From the NCBI RefSeq assembly GCF_003308995.1, contig NZ_QFFJ01000002.1, forward strand, positions 3,224,001 through 3,288,000: a stretch of DNA of 64,000 nucleotides, written 5' to 3'. The notes below the pieces were generated by a model that saw nothing but the letters and a program-made list of their open reading frames with translations, did not search any database and was not told where the DNA came from. The DNA comes from Chitinophaga flava (GTDB taxonomy: Bacteria; Bacteroidota; Bacteroidia; Chitinophagales; Chitinophagaceae). Position numbers and translations under genes: made by a program. Shown here one piece after another: positions 27,046-35,367 of this stretch; position 1 is the stretch's first letter, and every line of letters begins with the position of its first letter.

Positions 27046-27412
27046 AAGGTTTATTTTGAAGGATTATAACAACGGTTCATTCAATAATGCCAACTTATCA
27101 ACTGCTGGGTTAGCTTTAGATTATTTATCAAATATGCGGAAAAAATTTAAAGAGAATGAAGGCTCATTTGTTAATGGAAGGATATTTACATTTTGTTGAT
27201 ACGTGGATAGTAGTTTATACTCAGTATAATACTTGTTAGTTTTTTTGTACATATAACAATGAGTGTGATTTTGATCTCTTAGTTTTGGTGAAGCAAAAAA
27301 TTCTATTAAGCATCACGAACAATTCTTAATCACTAATATAATAAATTATAAATAAAAGTAACAGTAATGAGACAGCAGTAGGATCATTACATCAGCACCA
27401 CGATAAGATGAG
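27046..27412. other. AT-rich intergenic gap of 367 bp with a small palindrome
   Basis: I see no convincing gene here. The gap holds the upstream region of the histidine kinase and possibly that of the small frame at 27413. A perfect 15 bp palindrome with 7 bp arms TTATACT / AGTATAA lies at 27215-27229 and could be an operator. TAGTTTTG at 27280-27287 fits the Bacteroidota -7 consensus, but no well-spaced -33 element precedes it. Confidence 0.4.
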
Positions 27413-27598
27413 ATGTTGGAAGATATTATCTTCAACTACGATCCATCTAAAAAAGGAAAAAGGTCAAGCGGTTTTTTGGGAATGTTCCAATCACGGCAAT
27501 ATTCGGGACTGAAACCTGCGATGGGATACGCCTATGGTTATGCACTGCTGGTGATCTGTGATTACCTGGGTATTACTCCGCCGCATATCGCTCTGTAA
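27413..27598 (+). CDS. Possible small protein of 61 residues
   Basis: A short frame with protein-like composition: a charged N-terminal part (DPSKKGKRSSGF) and a hydrophobic C-terminal part (YAYGYALLVICDYLGI) that might be one membrane helix. Its 3' end overlaps by 26 bp the end of the convergent gene 27573-28226. There is no clear ribosome binding site and no family is recognised. It may be a real small gene, a remnant of a larger one, or chance. Confidence 0.3.
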   Translation: MLEDIIFNYDPSKKGKRSSGFLGMFQSRQYSGLKPAMGYAYGYALLVICDYLGITPPHIAL

Positions 27599-28226
27599 TT
27601 ATCTCCCCGAACTCATTATACTCATAAAAATAGCGGCCTACAAACTCTCCGGCAGCGGTAAATTCTATTTCTTCTTTTATTAAACCTTCTTCATTATAAA
27701 TAAAGACCATTCTGCTGCTTGTTATCATGAAGTTACCGGGATCACCTTTTTCTTCTATACACTGGTTAAGTTCATTGTAGGTATAGGTGGTGATATCTGT
27801 TTTTTTATGAACGCCCCAGGTCCATTTTTCCAGTATCATATTTCCGTTGTCATCGTATACCCGTTCGCGTATGTAGTTAAGAGAGCCGTCTGGCAGATAA
27901 AGACAGAATTTAACCTCGCGGCCCTGTCCATCATAGGCGGTGGTTTGCCGGCGATCGCGGCCTATGAATTCCGTTTGCTGGCGAGCCTCATTGTAGGTAG
28001 CGGTTTCCTGGTAGTTTAGCTTGCCATCAGGGTGGTGGTAGTTCCATTCGATAATGTAGTTGTGCTCATTGAACTGCCAGCTCCACCATTGATCAACAGT
28101 GCCATCGGGATGATAGTTGATTCTTTCCAGGAACTTGCCTCTGTTGTTGTAAGACGTGGTTTCTTTGGCACTCACGATGCCATTGTTGTATTCGAAAACA
28201 GAACCTTCATTGATGTGGGGTATCAT
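27573..28226 (-). CDS. RHS/YD-repeat-like protein of 217 residues
   Basis: The protein consists almost wholly of about 20-residue beta motifs rich in Tyr, Asp, Gly and Asn (TSYNNRGKFLERINY, TAYDGQGREVKFCLY, RVYDDNGNMILEKW, YTYNELNQCIEE, YEYNEFGEIITERY). These resemble the YD repeats of RHS proteins. There is no signal peptide, transmembrane helix or toxin domain, and the length is far below a full RHS shell. It may be a stand-alone YD protein, such as an accessory or immunity-type protein, or a fragment of an ancestral RHS gene. The start is near the end of the acetyltransferase gene upstream on the same strand (18 bp gap), so the two are probably co-transcribed. Confidence 0.75.
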   Translation of the reverse strand: MIPHINEGSVFEYNNGIVSAKETTSYNNRGKFLERINYHPDGTVDQWWSWQFNEHNYIIEWNYHHPDGKLNYQETATYNEARQQTEFIGRDRRQTTAYDGQGREVKFCLYLPDGSLNYIRERVYDDNGNMILEKWTWGVHKKTDITTYTYNELNQCIEEKGDPGNFMITSSRMVFIYNEEGLIKEEIEFTAAGEFVGRYFYEYNEFGEIITERYAAE

Positions 28227-28244
28227 ACACTTGATAGACGGTGG

Positions 28245-28754
28245 TTACAGATCGGGGTTTAATTTTGCATATTTATGCTCGTTCCAGTATTGTCCGTTTT
28301 TATAAATAGATTGTTGGGCGATCCCTTCTTTTTCATAGCCGTTTTTCTCCAATGCTCTCATGGAGGCAGGGTTGTATTCAAATATCCCTGTAAATATCCG
28401 TTTGAGCTGTAAGGATTTAAAACCATAATCGGTTATCAATGCTATTGCCTGGGTCATAATTTGTTTACCCCAGAATTCCTGTCCTATCCAGTAGCCGATT
28501 TCCGCATTCCGGCGGTAAACATCTTCCTGCGGCATGAGGGTGATAACGCCCGCCAGCTTACCATTGTATTCTATGGCAAAGTTGTAGCAGGGCTCTTCAT
28601 CTTTTACCAGATTGATAAAAAAATCTGCATCTTCCAGAGAATAGGGATGTGGAAACCTGTCGCGGAGGTTGTTCCATATCAGTTTGTTATTGGCCATCCT
28701 GGCCAGTTCGGTGTTATCTGTTGCTGTTAACTTCCTTAATTTAATCTCGTTCAT
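28245..28754 (-). CDS. GNAT family N-acetyltransferase (RimJ/RimL-like)
   Basis: A 169-residue cytoplasmic enzyme. It starts with the typical LRKLTATDNTELARMANN segment of the RimJ/RimL group and has the strand-turn region NAEIGYWIGQEFWGKQIMTQAI, which corresponds to the acetyl-CoA-binding motif A. ASMRALEKNGYEKEG matches the later conserved motif of this group. These enzymes move an acetyl group from acetyl-CoA to an N-terminus or small amine; the substrate is unknown. The downstream YD-repeat gene begins 18 bp later on the same strand. Confidence 0.9.
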   Translation of the reverse strand: MNEIKLRKLTATDNTELARMANNKLIWNNLRDRFPHPYSLEDADFFINLVKDEEPCYNFAIEYNGKLAGVITLMPQEDVYRRNAEIGYWIGQEFWGKQIMTQAIALITDYGFKSLQLKRIFTGIFEYNPASMRALEKNGYEKEGIAQQSIYKNGQYWNEHKYAKLNPDL

Positions 28755-28804
28755 TCGAAAAGTGATCTGTTCCGCTAATATAATAAATTTGTCAGGATCA
28801 CCTA

Positions 28805-29569
28805 TCAGTCCTTATTTAAAAAGGGTTTGAGCAGGTCTATGGGTACAGGGAAGATGGTGGTAGAATTTTTCTCTGTAGAGATTTCCCGGAGTGTTTGCAG
28901 ATAACGAAGCGTAATGGCGCTGGGTTGTTCGCTCAGTACTTTGGCGGCATCAGACAGCCGTTGGGAGGCCTGGAACTCACCTTCCGCTGCTATGATTTTG
29001 GAACGGCGTTCTCTTTCAGCTTCGGCTTGTTTAGCCATGGCACGCTGCATTTCCTGTGGCAGGTCTATCTGCTTTACTTCTACATTAGACACCTTGATAC
29101 CCCATGGCTCTGTATTGTTGTCGATGATCTGCTGTAGTTTCATGTTGATCTTTTCCCTTTGTGAGAGCAGATCGTCGAGATCCGACTGCCCCAGTACACT
29201 ACGCAGGGTAGTCTGTGAAAGCTGGGAAGTGGCCACCAGGTGGTTTTCCACTTCTACAACGGCTTTGTTGGGCTGTATCACGCGAAAGTATACTACTGCA
29301 TTGACTTTAACAGATACGTTGTCCTGCGTGATGATATCCTGGGAGGGCACATCCATCACCACCGTCCGCAGGCTGATCTTTACCATCTTATCAATAATAG
29401 GGATCAGCAGTATCAGACCGGGTCCCCGGACACCATCGGGTGGTACCAGCCGCCCGAGACGGAATACAACACCACGCTCATATTCGCGCAGAATCCGGAT
29501 TGCATTGGCCAGCAGGATGACCACAAAGAGGACCACCACGATCATCCACACAGAATAAGTTGTTACCAT
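28805..29569 (-). CDS. Slipin (stomatin/prohibitin, SPFH domain protein)
   Basis: A 254-residue membrane-anchored protein. An N-terminal hydrophobic helix (MIVVVLFVVILLANAI) is followed by the SPFH domain (EYERGVVFRLGRL, GPGLILLIPIIDK, VPSQDIITQDNVSVKVNAVVYFRV) and a charged coiled-coil (QAEAERERRSKIIAAEGEF). Slipins form ring-like scaffolds in the membrane and associate with NfeD proteases. The nfeD gene lies directly upstream with a 12 bp gap on the same strand, the classic bacterial and archaeal pairing. The C-terminal part (FPVPIDLLKPFL) is the usual slipin end. Likely role: membrane quality control or microdomain organisation together with its NfeD partner. Confidence 0.95.
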   Translation of the reverse strand: MVTTYSVWMIVVVLFVVILLANAIRILREYERGVVFRLGRLVPPDGVRGPGLILLIPIIDKMVKISLRTVVMDVPSQDIITQDNVSVKVNAVVYFRVIQPNKAVVEVENHLVATSQLSQTTLRSVLGQSDLDDLLSQREKINMKLQQIIDNNTEPWGIKVSNVEVKQIDLPQEMQRAMAKQAEAERERRSKIIAAEGEFQASQRLSDAAKVLSEQPSAITLRYLQTLREISTEKNSTTIFPVPIDLLKPFLNKD

Positions 29570-29581
29570 AGCTTTGTTTTT

Positions 29582-30868
29582 TTATGGTGAGGTAATAAGA
29601 TGTCCTACCAGTAATTTGAGATTGTTCACTGCTATGACCCGTATCTTTTCGCCACGATCTATCAGCCCTTCCACTGATTCTGCTTTCCATATTTCCCCGC
29701 GTACAAATACTTTGCCGGATGGGTTCAGCATATCCAGTGCTTCTCCTGTCTGGCCTACCATACCTTCAACTCCGGTAGCCGGTTTGGGCCGCTGGGCCCT
29801 TATTCCGGCGCCTATTACAAACAGGAAAAACAGGGTGGTGACGGTCACCGCGGCAATGATCACACTGATAGAAATCCTGACGGATTCCAGCGTGTTGTCT
29901 GAGCGTATCAGCATGATAGAGCCCAGCAATAGGGAAACGATACCGCCGATCGTGAGCATACCATGACTCATGATTTTCAGGTCCAGTACAAAAAGGATGA
30001 TAGCGAATATGATCAGCGCCAGACCGGCGTAATTGATAGGCAGGGCCTGTAATGAGTAGAAGGCGATAATAAGAGCAATGACTCCTACGATGCCAGGTAG
30101 TATGGCGCCGGGATTGTACAGTTCAAACAATATTCCGTAGAATCCGAGCAACAGCAATATATAAGCCAGGTTGGGGTCGGTGAGGGCTGCCAGTAATTTC
30201 TCCAGCATCCCCATCTCCAGTGTTTGTGTTTGCGCCTGCCTGGTATGCAGTACTTTCACACCATCCGCTGTGGTAATACTTTTGCCGTCGATACGGTCCA
30301 GCAGGTCTTGCTGGTTGTCGGCCACGAGGTCTATCACTTTTTTGTCCAGCGCTTCCGTTTCTGTGATGGCCAGGCTCTTTCGTACAGACTCTTCCGCCCA
30401 TTGCAGGTTTCGGCTCCGTTTGGTAGCGATGGACCGGATGAATGCTGCAGCATCATTGGTAGCTTTTTCACTCATCACGGAATCCATCTGGCCTTGCAGC
30501 GTCACAGGGTGAGCAGCCCCGATATTGGTTCCCGGCGCCATCGCGGCTATATGGGCGGCCATGGTCACAAAAACGCCGGCAGAACCGGCATGTGCTCCAC
30601 TGGGCGCAACATATACTACAATAGGTACCGGCGCTTCCAGCATATCACGTACAATATGTCGTGTGGACTCCAGCAGACCACCCGGAGTATTCAGGTAGAT
30701 AACAAGACAGGTGGCCTTTTCAGCACTGGCTTTGCTGATACTGTGATGGATAAAATCAGCAGATACAGGATTGATACTACCGTCAATTTTTATGATAAAA
30801 ACCTTTTGGGCCGCAAGTATTGACGGGATCAGGAGTAAGAAAATGAGATGGATGACAAGCTGCTTCAT
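29582..30868 (-). CDS. NfeD-type membrane serine protease (long form)
   Basis: A 428-residue protein. A signal peptide (to about residue 20) leads into a ClpP-like protease domain. The putative catalytic Ser96 is in SGAHAGSAGVF and Lys135 in SEKATNDAA; these positions fit the Ser-Lys dyad known for the archaeal homolog PH1510. Four or five membrane helices follow (about 230-370), then a C-terminal OB-fold NfeD domain (PATGVEGMVGQTGEAL, GKVFVRGEIWKAES). It probably cleaves membrane proteins or the C-terminus of its slipin partner, whose gene follows after 12 bp. It is the first gene of this two-gene operon. Confidence 0.94.
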   Translation of the reverse strand: MKQLVIHLIFLLLIPSILAAQKVFIIKIDGSINPVSADFIHHSISKASAEKATCLVIYLNTPGGLLESTRHIVRDMLEAPVPIVVYVAPSGAHAGSAGVFVTMAAHIAAMAPGTNIGAAHPVTLQGQMDSVMSEKATNDAAAFIRSIATKRSRNLQWAEESVRKSLAITETEALDKKVIDLVADNQQDLLDRIDGKSITTADGVKVLHTRQAQTQTLEMGMLEKLLAALTDPNLAYILLLLGFYGILFELYNPGAILPGIVGVIALIIAFYSLQALPINYAGLALIIFAIILFVLDLKIMSHGMLTIGGIVSLLLGSIMLIRSDNTLESVRISISVIIAAVTVTTLFFLFVIGAGIRAQRPKPATGVEGMVGQTGEALDMLNPSGKVFVRGEIWKAESVEGLIDRGEKIRVIAVNNLKLLVGHLITSP

Positions 30869-30973
30869 AAAAGAAAAGTATCACCCTGAAGCGGAATAGA
30901 TTACTGCTAAGTTACGCAATTTCCTCACAACGGAAGGTTGGGATTGCTTGCTGGCAGCGGCATGTATCCGATT

Positions 30974-31002
30974 AAAAGACAAGGCTTTTGAAGAGCCTTG
31001 TC
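30974..31002 (-). terminator. Rho-independent terminator after the 31011-31232 small gene
   Basis: A perfect 9 bp stem GACAAGGCT / AGCCTTGTC with a 7 nt loop is followed on the minus strand by TTTTAAT. It starts about 8 bp past the stop at 31011, which supports that minus-strand frame as a transcribed gene. Confidence 0.65.
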
Positions 31003-31010
31003 CGGTTATG

Positions 31011-31232
31011 TTACCGATAATATCGGGCTATCACCTGTTCTGCGTCGTTGTTAAAATTAAGATGCCGCTTAAGTCTGAATGCGCCAGGAAAATATTCGGA
31101 AACCCACTCTGGCGGGCAGCCTGCCGTTCGGGGGCTGAAAAAGCTGTCACCATTTATTATCTGGTGACCATCGCTGAGGAAGAAGAGCTCCATGTCGCCT
31201 GGTGGAAACAGCTGATAAGATAAGTGTTGCAT
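31011..31232 (-). CDS. Probable small cytoplasmic protein of 73 residues
   Basis: No family is recognised. The case for a gene rests on context. A terminator hairpin begins 8 bp after the stop. A -7-like box TATGTTTG (read on the minus strand, 31255-31262) lies 22 bp ahead of the ATG. The gene is divergent from a LysR regulator, a common layout for a regulator and its target. The product has a normal soluble-protein composition (PPGDMELFFLSDGHQIINGD, EWVSEYFPGAFRLKRHLNF). A longer frame overlaps on the opposite strand (30948-31223), but it would run through the terminator near its start. Confidence 0.5.
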   Translation of the reverse strand: MQHLSYQLFPPGDMELFFLSDGHQIINGDSFFSPRTAGCPPEWVSEYFPGAFRLKRHLNFNNDAEQVIARYYR

Positions 31233-31324
31233 GGTGTTATATTTTATGATGATGCAAACATACCCTTATTTCATACTTTTGTATAATTGAAAGATTTAAC
31301 CTGATACTTTAATAAAACTCAAGT

Positions 31325-32221
31325 ATGATTACAGACCTGTTAGACCTGGACCTGCTCCGTACTTTTGTGCTGGCAGTAGATCTGGGGAGTTTTGCAAAAG
31401 CCGCCGACCAGGTATCCCGTTCACAATCGGCTGTGAGTTTACAGATGCAGCGGCTGGAGGAGATCGTTGGCCGGCAGCTGATTGTAAAACAGGGGCGTAG
31501 CTGGCAGCTGACGGCCAGTGGTGACCTGCTGCTGGGGTATGCCAGGCAACTATTGGAAATAAACGATCAGGCTATACAGGCGTTGTCGGGGAAACAAATT
31601 TCAGGCCCTGTCAGGCTGGGGATGCTGACGGATTTTTCGGAGGGTGGCTTGCCGCGGGTACTGGCGCGCTTCGCAGAGCAGCATCCGCAGGTACAGATAG
31701 AAGTCACTATTGATAAACAGGTAGTGCTGCAACAAAAACTCCAGTCCGGCAAACTGGATGTGCTAGTAGGCTTTGGGACACAGGTTCCCGAAGGGGCCAT
31801 CAGTATAGGAAAAGTGCCACTCCGCTGGATTGGCGGGCATAACAGATCTATTGCCCAACAATCTCCTTTACCCTTATTATTGTTTGAACCGCCTTGCCTG
31901 TTCAGGGCTGCGGGCCTTGCTGCTTTGGAGCAGGCGGGCAGGTCCTGGCGTCCGGTGCTTACAGCCAGTAGTGTGGCTGGTATGTGGGCGGCCGCCCGTG
32001 CAGGGCTGGGCATCACCGTCCGCACGGAAATAGGACTGCCAGCTGACTGCAAACCACTGCCTGCATCAAGCGGGCTGCCTGTATTACCGGAAATAACTGT
32101 TTACCTGCTGATACACCGGAAAAAGCCTTCTGCAGCGGTTGTCCGTTTAACAGAAATTTTGCAGGACACCCTGGCAGCATTGCTGAAAACGCCCGGCCGT
32201 CAAACAAAAAAGAAGAGATAA
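31325..32221 (+). CDS. LysR family transcriptional regulator
   Basis: A 298-residue regulator with an N-terminal winged helix-turn-helix (LDLDLLRTFVLAVDLGSFAK, VSRSQSAVSLQMQRLEEIVG) and a LysR-type substrate-binding domain (GPVRLGMLTDFSEGGLPRVL, QVQIEVTI, LDVLVGFG). It may control the divergent small gene at 31011-31232 or the convergent OsmC gene. A link to OsmC would fit peroxide-responsive LysR proteins, but the classic OxyR cysteine pair is not evident, so that is only a guess. Confidence 0.93.
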   Translation: MITDLLDLDLLRTFVLAVDLGSFAKAADQVSRSQSAVSLQMQRLEEIVGRQLIVKQGRSWQLTASGDLLLGYARQLLEINDQAIQALSGKQISGPVRLGMLTDFSEGGLPRVLARFAEQHPQVQIEVTIDKQVVLQQKLQSGKLDVLVGFGTQVPEGAISIGKVPLRWIGGHNRSIAQQSPLPLLLFEPPCLFRAAGLAALEQAGRSWRPVLTASSVAGMWAAARAGLGITVRTEIGLPADCKPLPASSGLPVLPEITVYLLIHRKKPSAAVVRLTEILQDTLAALLKTPGRQTKKKR

Positions 32222-32241
32222 CGCGTCAAACTAATACCTGT

Positions 32242-32730
32242 TTATTGTGCCTCAATCCTCAATTCCGGTTCATGTGTTACCGGAAAGTTACAGGACCTGG
32301 CAATAAAGCAGTATTTATGTGCTTCTTCATGCAGTGCCCGGGCACTCTCAGCCAGCGCCGGATCAGTAATGGTAACAACGGGTTTCAGAATTACCTGTTT
32401 AAACTGACCACTTCCTTCCGCCGTTTCGGTCATCACTCCCTCTGCATGATCAATATAAGATGTAACAATAATGCCGCCTACTGCACAGAGATGCAGATAC
32501 CAGAGCATATGACAGGAAGAAAGAGAGGCCACCAGCAGTTCTTCAGGATTATAGCGTGTTTTGTCTCCTCTGAAAGAAGGATCTGAAGAGCCGGGAATGA
32601 CTGGCTTTCCAGCCGCCTGTATCATATGATTCCGTCCATAGGCCGCATAGGCGGAGGTGCCTGTGCCTTCGTTACCGGTCCACTCAACGGTTGTATGGTA
32701 ATGATGCTGCCGCATATTTTTTTTAGGCAA
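32242..32730 (-). CDS. OsmC family peroxiredoxin-like protein
   Basis: A 162-residue protein of the OsmC/Ohr superfamily. The two catalytic cysteines are at C73 (ASLSSCHMLWYL) and C147 (FIARSCNFPV). The family hallmark YNPEELLVASL precedes the first. OsmC proteins reduce organic hydroperoxides with thiol chemistry in the cytoplasm. The ATG at 32715 (MRQHHYHTTVEW) is a plausible alternative start. The gene converges on the LysR gene with a 20 bp gap and no clear terminator between them. Confidence 0.93.
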   Translation of the reverse strand: MPKKNMRQHHYHTTVEWTGNEGTGTSAYAAYGRNHMIQAAGKPVIPGSSDPSFRGDKTRYNPEELLVASLSSCHMLWYLHLCAVGGIIVTSYIDHAEGVMTETAEGSGQFKQVILKPVVTITDPALAESARALHEEAHKYCFIARSCNFPVTHEPELRIEAQ

Positions 32731-33015
32731 AAGTACGTAGTATCCTTTTTCTTATTGTATAAAATATATGTCAGAAGTTATCGTGCAAAAATTTTTAGAG
32801 GAGGGGAAGGAATGAAACTTTGGGAAAAATAATGCATTGCAAATTTAATGCAGTGACACTTTTTAATTTCATTTTAATGAGAGCCTTATAAAAGAATCTG
32901 TCGCTGAAAAAATCAATAGCCAAAATCTACGAATAGCTACCAAAATCTGTCAACCTGCTTCAGACTTTTTGAAACATTTAAGCGTTTACCCAAACCCTTT
33001 AAACCCTGACAACAA

Positions 33016-33849
33016 ATGAAAATCACAATTAAACAGGCTGCAAGCCTTTCATTGTTGGTTGCCTTTCTCTCTGTAGTAGCATACTCCTGCAAAAGAGATA
33101 ATGACCAGACCGTTGTTAAAGAAGAACAACAAGGTCTTCCTGATGCGGTGAAAAACCAGATCGCTAGTCTGGGATACGATACCCGGAATGTTAGAACTGT
33201 CGAAGGCGGTTACGTAGTAGAAGGTGATATCTTTCTGACTCACGAATCTTTAAATTACAAGAGCACATCACCAGTTTTACGTGTTGCTAATTCTGAGCAA
33301 TACAGAACTACTTGTTTGATTACACCGTTGCCTAAAACAATTACTGTTTCTGTAACAGGTCTGCCTGCAGTTTATAGTACAGCTACAGATATTGCCATTG
33401 CCCGTTACAATGCACTGGGTCTGCGGTTGAAATTCCAACGCGTAAGCAGCGGTGGTCAGGTAGATATCAGATATGCCAGCCTGGGCTCCGGCGTATTGGG
33501 TCAATCTGCCGGATTCCCTAACTGCTCTACTGGAAATCCTCCAAGCCCGATTTTGCTCAACTCTGATGCTAATGCATTGGGCAGCAACCCTAACCAGAAC
33601 TATCTGGCTACCGTTATTGCTCACGAGATCGGCCACACTATTGGCTTCAGACATACCGACTACTTCAACCGCGCCTATAGCTGCGGTATCGGCGGTAATG
33701 AAGGAACTGCCGGTGTGGGTGCTATCAATATCCCTGGTACTCCTACAGCTGCAGATCCTAACAGCTGGATGCTGGCTTGTATCGGTAACGGTGTAAACCG
33801 TCCGTTCAATGCTAATGATATCACAGCACTGAGATACTTGTATCAATAA
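33016..33849 (+). CDS. M57-type zinc metalloprotease lipoprotein, copy 1
   Basis: A 277-residue protein starting with a lipoprotein signal peptide; the lipobox cysteine is C25 (VVAYSCKRD), so it is lipidated and probably outer-membrane or surface bound. The catalytic motif is HEIGHTIGFRH, with zinc ligands H203, H207 and H213 and catalytic E204. This is the dual-action HEIGH metallopeptidase group (M57) typical of Bacteroidota. A propeptide-like segment (about 40-100) precedes the catalytic domain. Four other cysteines could form disulfides. It is followed by a strong terminator and a close paralog (34243-35076). Secreted peptidase activity is expected; substrate unknown. Confidence 0.92.
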   Translation: MKITIKQAASLSLLVAFLSVVAYSCKRDNDQTVVKEEQQGLPDAVKNQIASLGYDTRNVRTVEGGYVVEGDIFLTHESLNYKSTSPVLRVANSEQYRTTCLITPLPKTITVSVTGLPAVYSTATDIAIARYNALGLRLKFQRVSSGGQVDIRYASLGSGVLGQSAGFPNCSTGNPPSPILLNSDANALGSNPNQNYLATVIAHEIGHTIGFRHTDYFNRAYSCGIGGNEGTAGVGAINIPGTPTAADPNSWMLACIGNGVNRPFNANDITALRYLYQ

Positions 33850-33984
33850 TATCAGGCGAATGCAGGCATGATAGGGTAACTGTCATGTATACACGGCATT
33901 TCATCAGTTACAGTATAATAATGGGCCTTCTCATTACTAGTACTGCCGTGGCTAATCACAACAGTGATGACAGTACGAAATAAG

Positions 33985-34019
33985 CAACAAACCCGCTTTA
34001 TGAGCGGGTTTGTTGTTTT
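33985..34019 (+). terminator. Rho-independent terminator of metalloprotease copy 1
   Basis: Stem CAACAAACCCGCT / AGCGGGTTTGTTG with a 5 nt loop is followed by TTTTA. A diverged version ends copy 2. Confidence 0.88.
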
Positions 34020-34062
34020 ATGACCGGAACAGGAACGCATGATAACAGAAATCAAAGTTACA

Positions 34063-35206
34063 CATTGCAGGTTTAATACAGTGATACTGTTTAGTTTCAT
34101 TTTACGAGAGCCCTTATAAAATTATCTGAAGTCGCAAATCAAGAGCCAAAATCAACGAATAGCAACCCAAATCTGTCAGCCAGTTTCGTACTTTTTATGA
34201 CATTTAAGTTTTATCTAAACCTTCTAAAACCCCTGACAACAAATGAAAATCACTATTAAACAGGCCGCAAGCCTATCATTATTGATTGCCTTTCTCTGCA
34301 TAGTTGCATATTCCTGCAAAAGAGATAATAACCAGACTATTAAAGAAGCACAACAAGGTGTTCCGGATGCGGTAAAAAACCAGATTGCCAGTCTGGGATA
34401 TGATACCCGGAATATTAGAACTGTCGATGGCGGCTATGTAGTAGAAGGTGACATATTCTTGTCTCACAATTCACTAAATCAAAAGAGCACTTCACCTGTT
34501 TTACGGGTGGCTAATTCTGAGCAATTCCAAACTACTTGTCTGATTACCGGATTGCCACGGACGCTCACTGTTTCAGTAACTGGTTTGCCTTCTGGTTATG
34601 AAAGCGCTACTGATATAGCGATTGCCCGTTACAATGCATTGGGTCTGCGAATTAGTTTCGTACGCGTGAGCAGCGGTGGTATGATAGATATCCAGTATGC
34701 CAGCCTGGGTGCCGGCGCATTGGGTCAATCTGCCGGATTCCCTGATTGCAGCACCGGAAATCCTCCAAGCCCTATTAAACTCAATTCTGATGCTAATGCA
34801 CTGGGAAGTAGCCCCGACCAGAATTATCTGGCTACTGTTATTGCGCATGAAATCGGCCACACTATCGGTTTCAGACATACCGACTACTTTAATCGTGCCT
34901 ATAGCTGCGGTGGTTTTCCTTACAACGAAGGACAAGCCGGTGTTGGTGCAATTAATATCCCCGGTACTCCTACAACGGCTGATCCTAATAGCTGGATGCT
35001 GTCTTGTATCGGCAATGGTGTAAACCGTCCATTTAATGCCAATGATATTATAGCACTGAGATATTTATATCAATAACATCAGCTGCGTACAGGTATGATA
35101 GATGGTAACTTGGACGTATAAACGAAATAAGATCACTTACGGATAAATAAAAAGCGCTTCTCCTTAATCACAACAAATCCGCTTCACAAGCGGGTTTGTT
35201 GTGATT
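34063..35206 (+). repeat. Duplicated unit 2: leader, metalloprotease gene and terminator
   Basis: The second copy of the unit at 32835-34019, offset by about 1.23 kb. The leader, the coding region and the hairpin (AACAAATCCGCTT / AAGCGGGTTTGTT) all correspond. Confidence 0.8.
34243..35076 (+). CDS. M57-type zinc metalloprotease lipoprotein, copy 2
   Basis: A paralog of 33016-33849 with the same length and layout: lipobox (IVAYSCKRD) and an intact HEIGHTIGFRH zinc site. About 40 residues differ by my reading. The changes cluster in the propeptide and in the region before the active site (SVTGLPSGYESA, LGLRISFVRV), plus a loop after it (CGGFPYNEGQ versus CGIGGNEGT). All catalytic residues are kept, so both copies should be active. 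The pattern suggests altered substrate preference or propeptide fit, by inference. It has its own terminator. Confidence 0.92.
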   Translation: MKITIKQAASLSLLIAFLCIVAYSCKRDNNQTIKEAQQGVPDAVKNQIASLGYDTRNIRTVDGGYVVEGDIFLSHNSLNQKSTSPVLRVANSEQFQTTCLITGLPRTLTVSVTGLPSGYESATDIAIARYNALGLRISFVRVSSGGMIDIQYASLGAGALGQSAGFPDCSTGNPPSPIKLNSDANALGSSPDQNYLATVIAHEIGHTIGFRHTDYFNRAYSCGGFPYNEGQAGVGAINIPGTPTTADPNSWMLSCIGNGVNRPFNANDIIALRYLYQ

Positions 35207-35216
35207 GTTTTTTGTT
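35166..35216 (+). terminator. Rho-independent terminator of metalloprotease copy 2
   Basis: A 19 bp stem (35166-35184 with 35188-35206, one G-T pair) has a 3 nt loop and is followed by GTTTTTTG. Confidence 0.85.
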
Positions 35217-35320
35217 AAAGAAGGACTATGGTTTCTGAAACAGATTGCTATGCCGGTGTGCATCCTTCTTCAAATGTGTGGGGGGATGATCTCATTGTGA
35301 TCAATAAGGCAGATTAAATA

Positions 35321-35358
35321 TAAAAAGCTTACGTGGTATCTCACCACGTAAGCTTTTA
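35321..35358 (-). terminator. Rho-independent terminator of the SDR gene
   Basis: Stem TAAAAGCTTACGTGG / CCACGTAAGCTTTTA lies just past the minus-strand stop at 35368, with a T-rich tail on the minus strand. Confidence 0.85.
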
Positions 35359-35367
35359 AGGCTACTG

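Larger units (their letters stand above)
32835..34019 (+). repeat. Duplicated unit 1: leader, metalloprotease gene and terminator
   Basis: The segment is homologous to 34063-35206. Similarity starts about 180 bp before the start codon (CATTGCAAATTTAATGCAG versus CATTGCAGGTTTAATACAG), covers the gene and reaches the terminator. This includes the whole 393 bp spacer between the two genes. In that spacer I see only unit 1's terminator and the start of unit 2's leader. Confidence 0.8.

Noticed and set aside
28895..29590. Plus-strand frames opposite the slipin gene, up to 214 codons
   Set aside because: They are antisense to a clear SPFH protein and have no coding signals of their own.
30948..31223. 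A 91-codon plus-strand frame
   Set aside because: It overlaps a better minus-strand gene and contains that gene's terminator hairpin near its own start.
33852..34100. Minus-strand frame of 82 codons between the two metalloproteases
   Set aside because: It runs through the terminator of copy 1 and the leader of copy 2, which are explained by the duplication.
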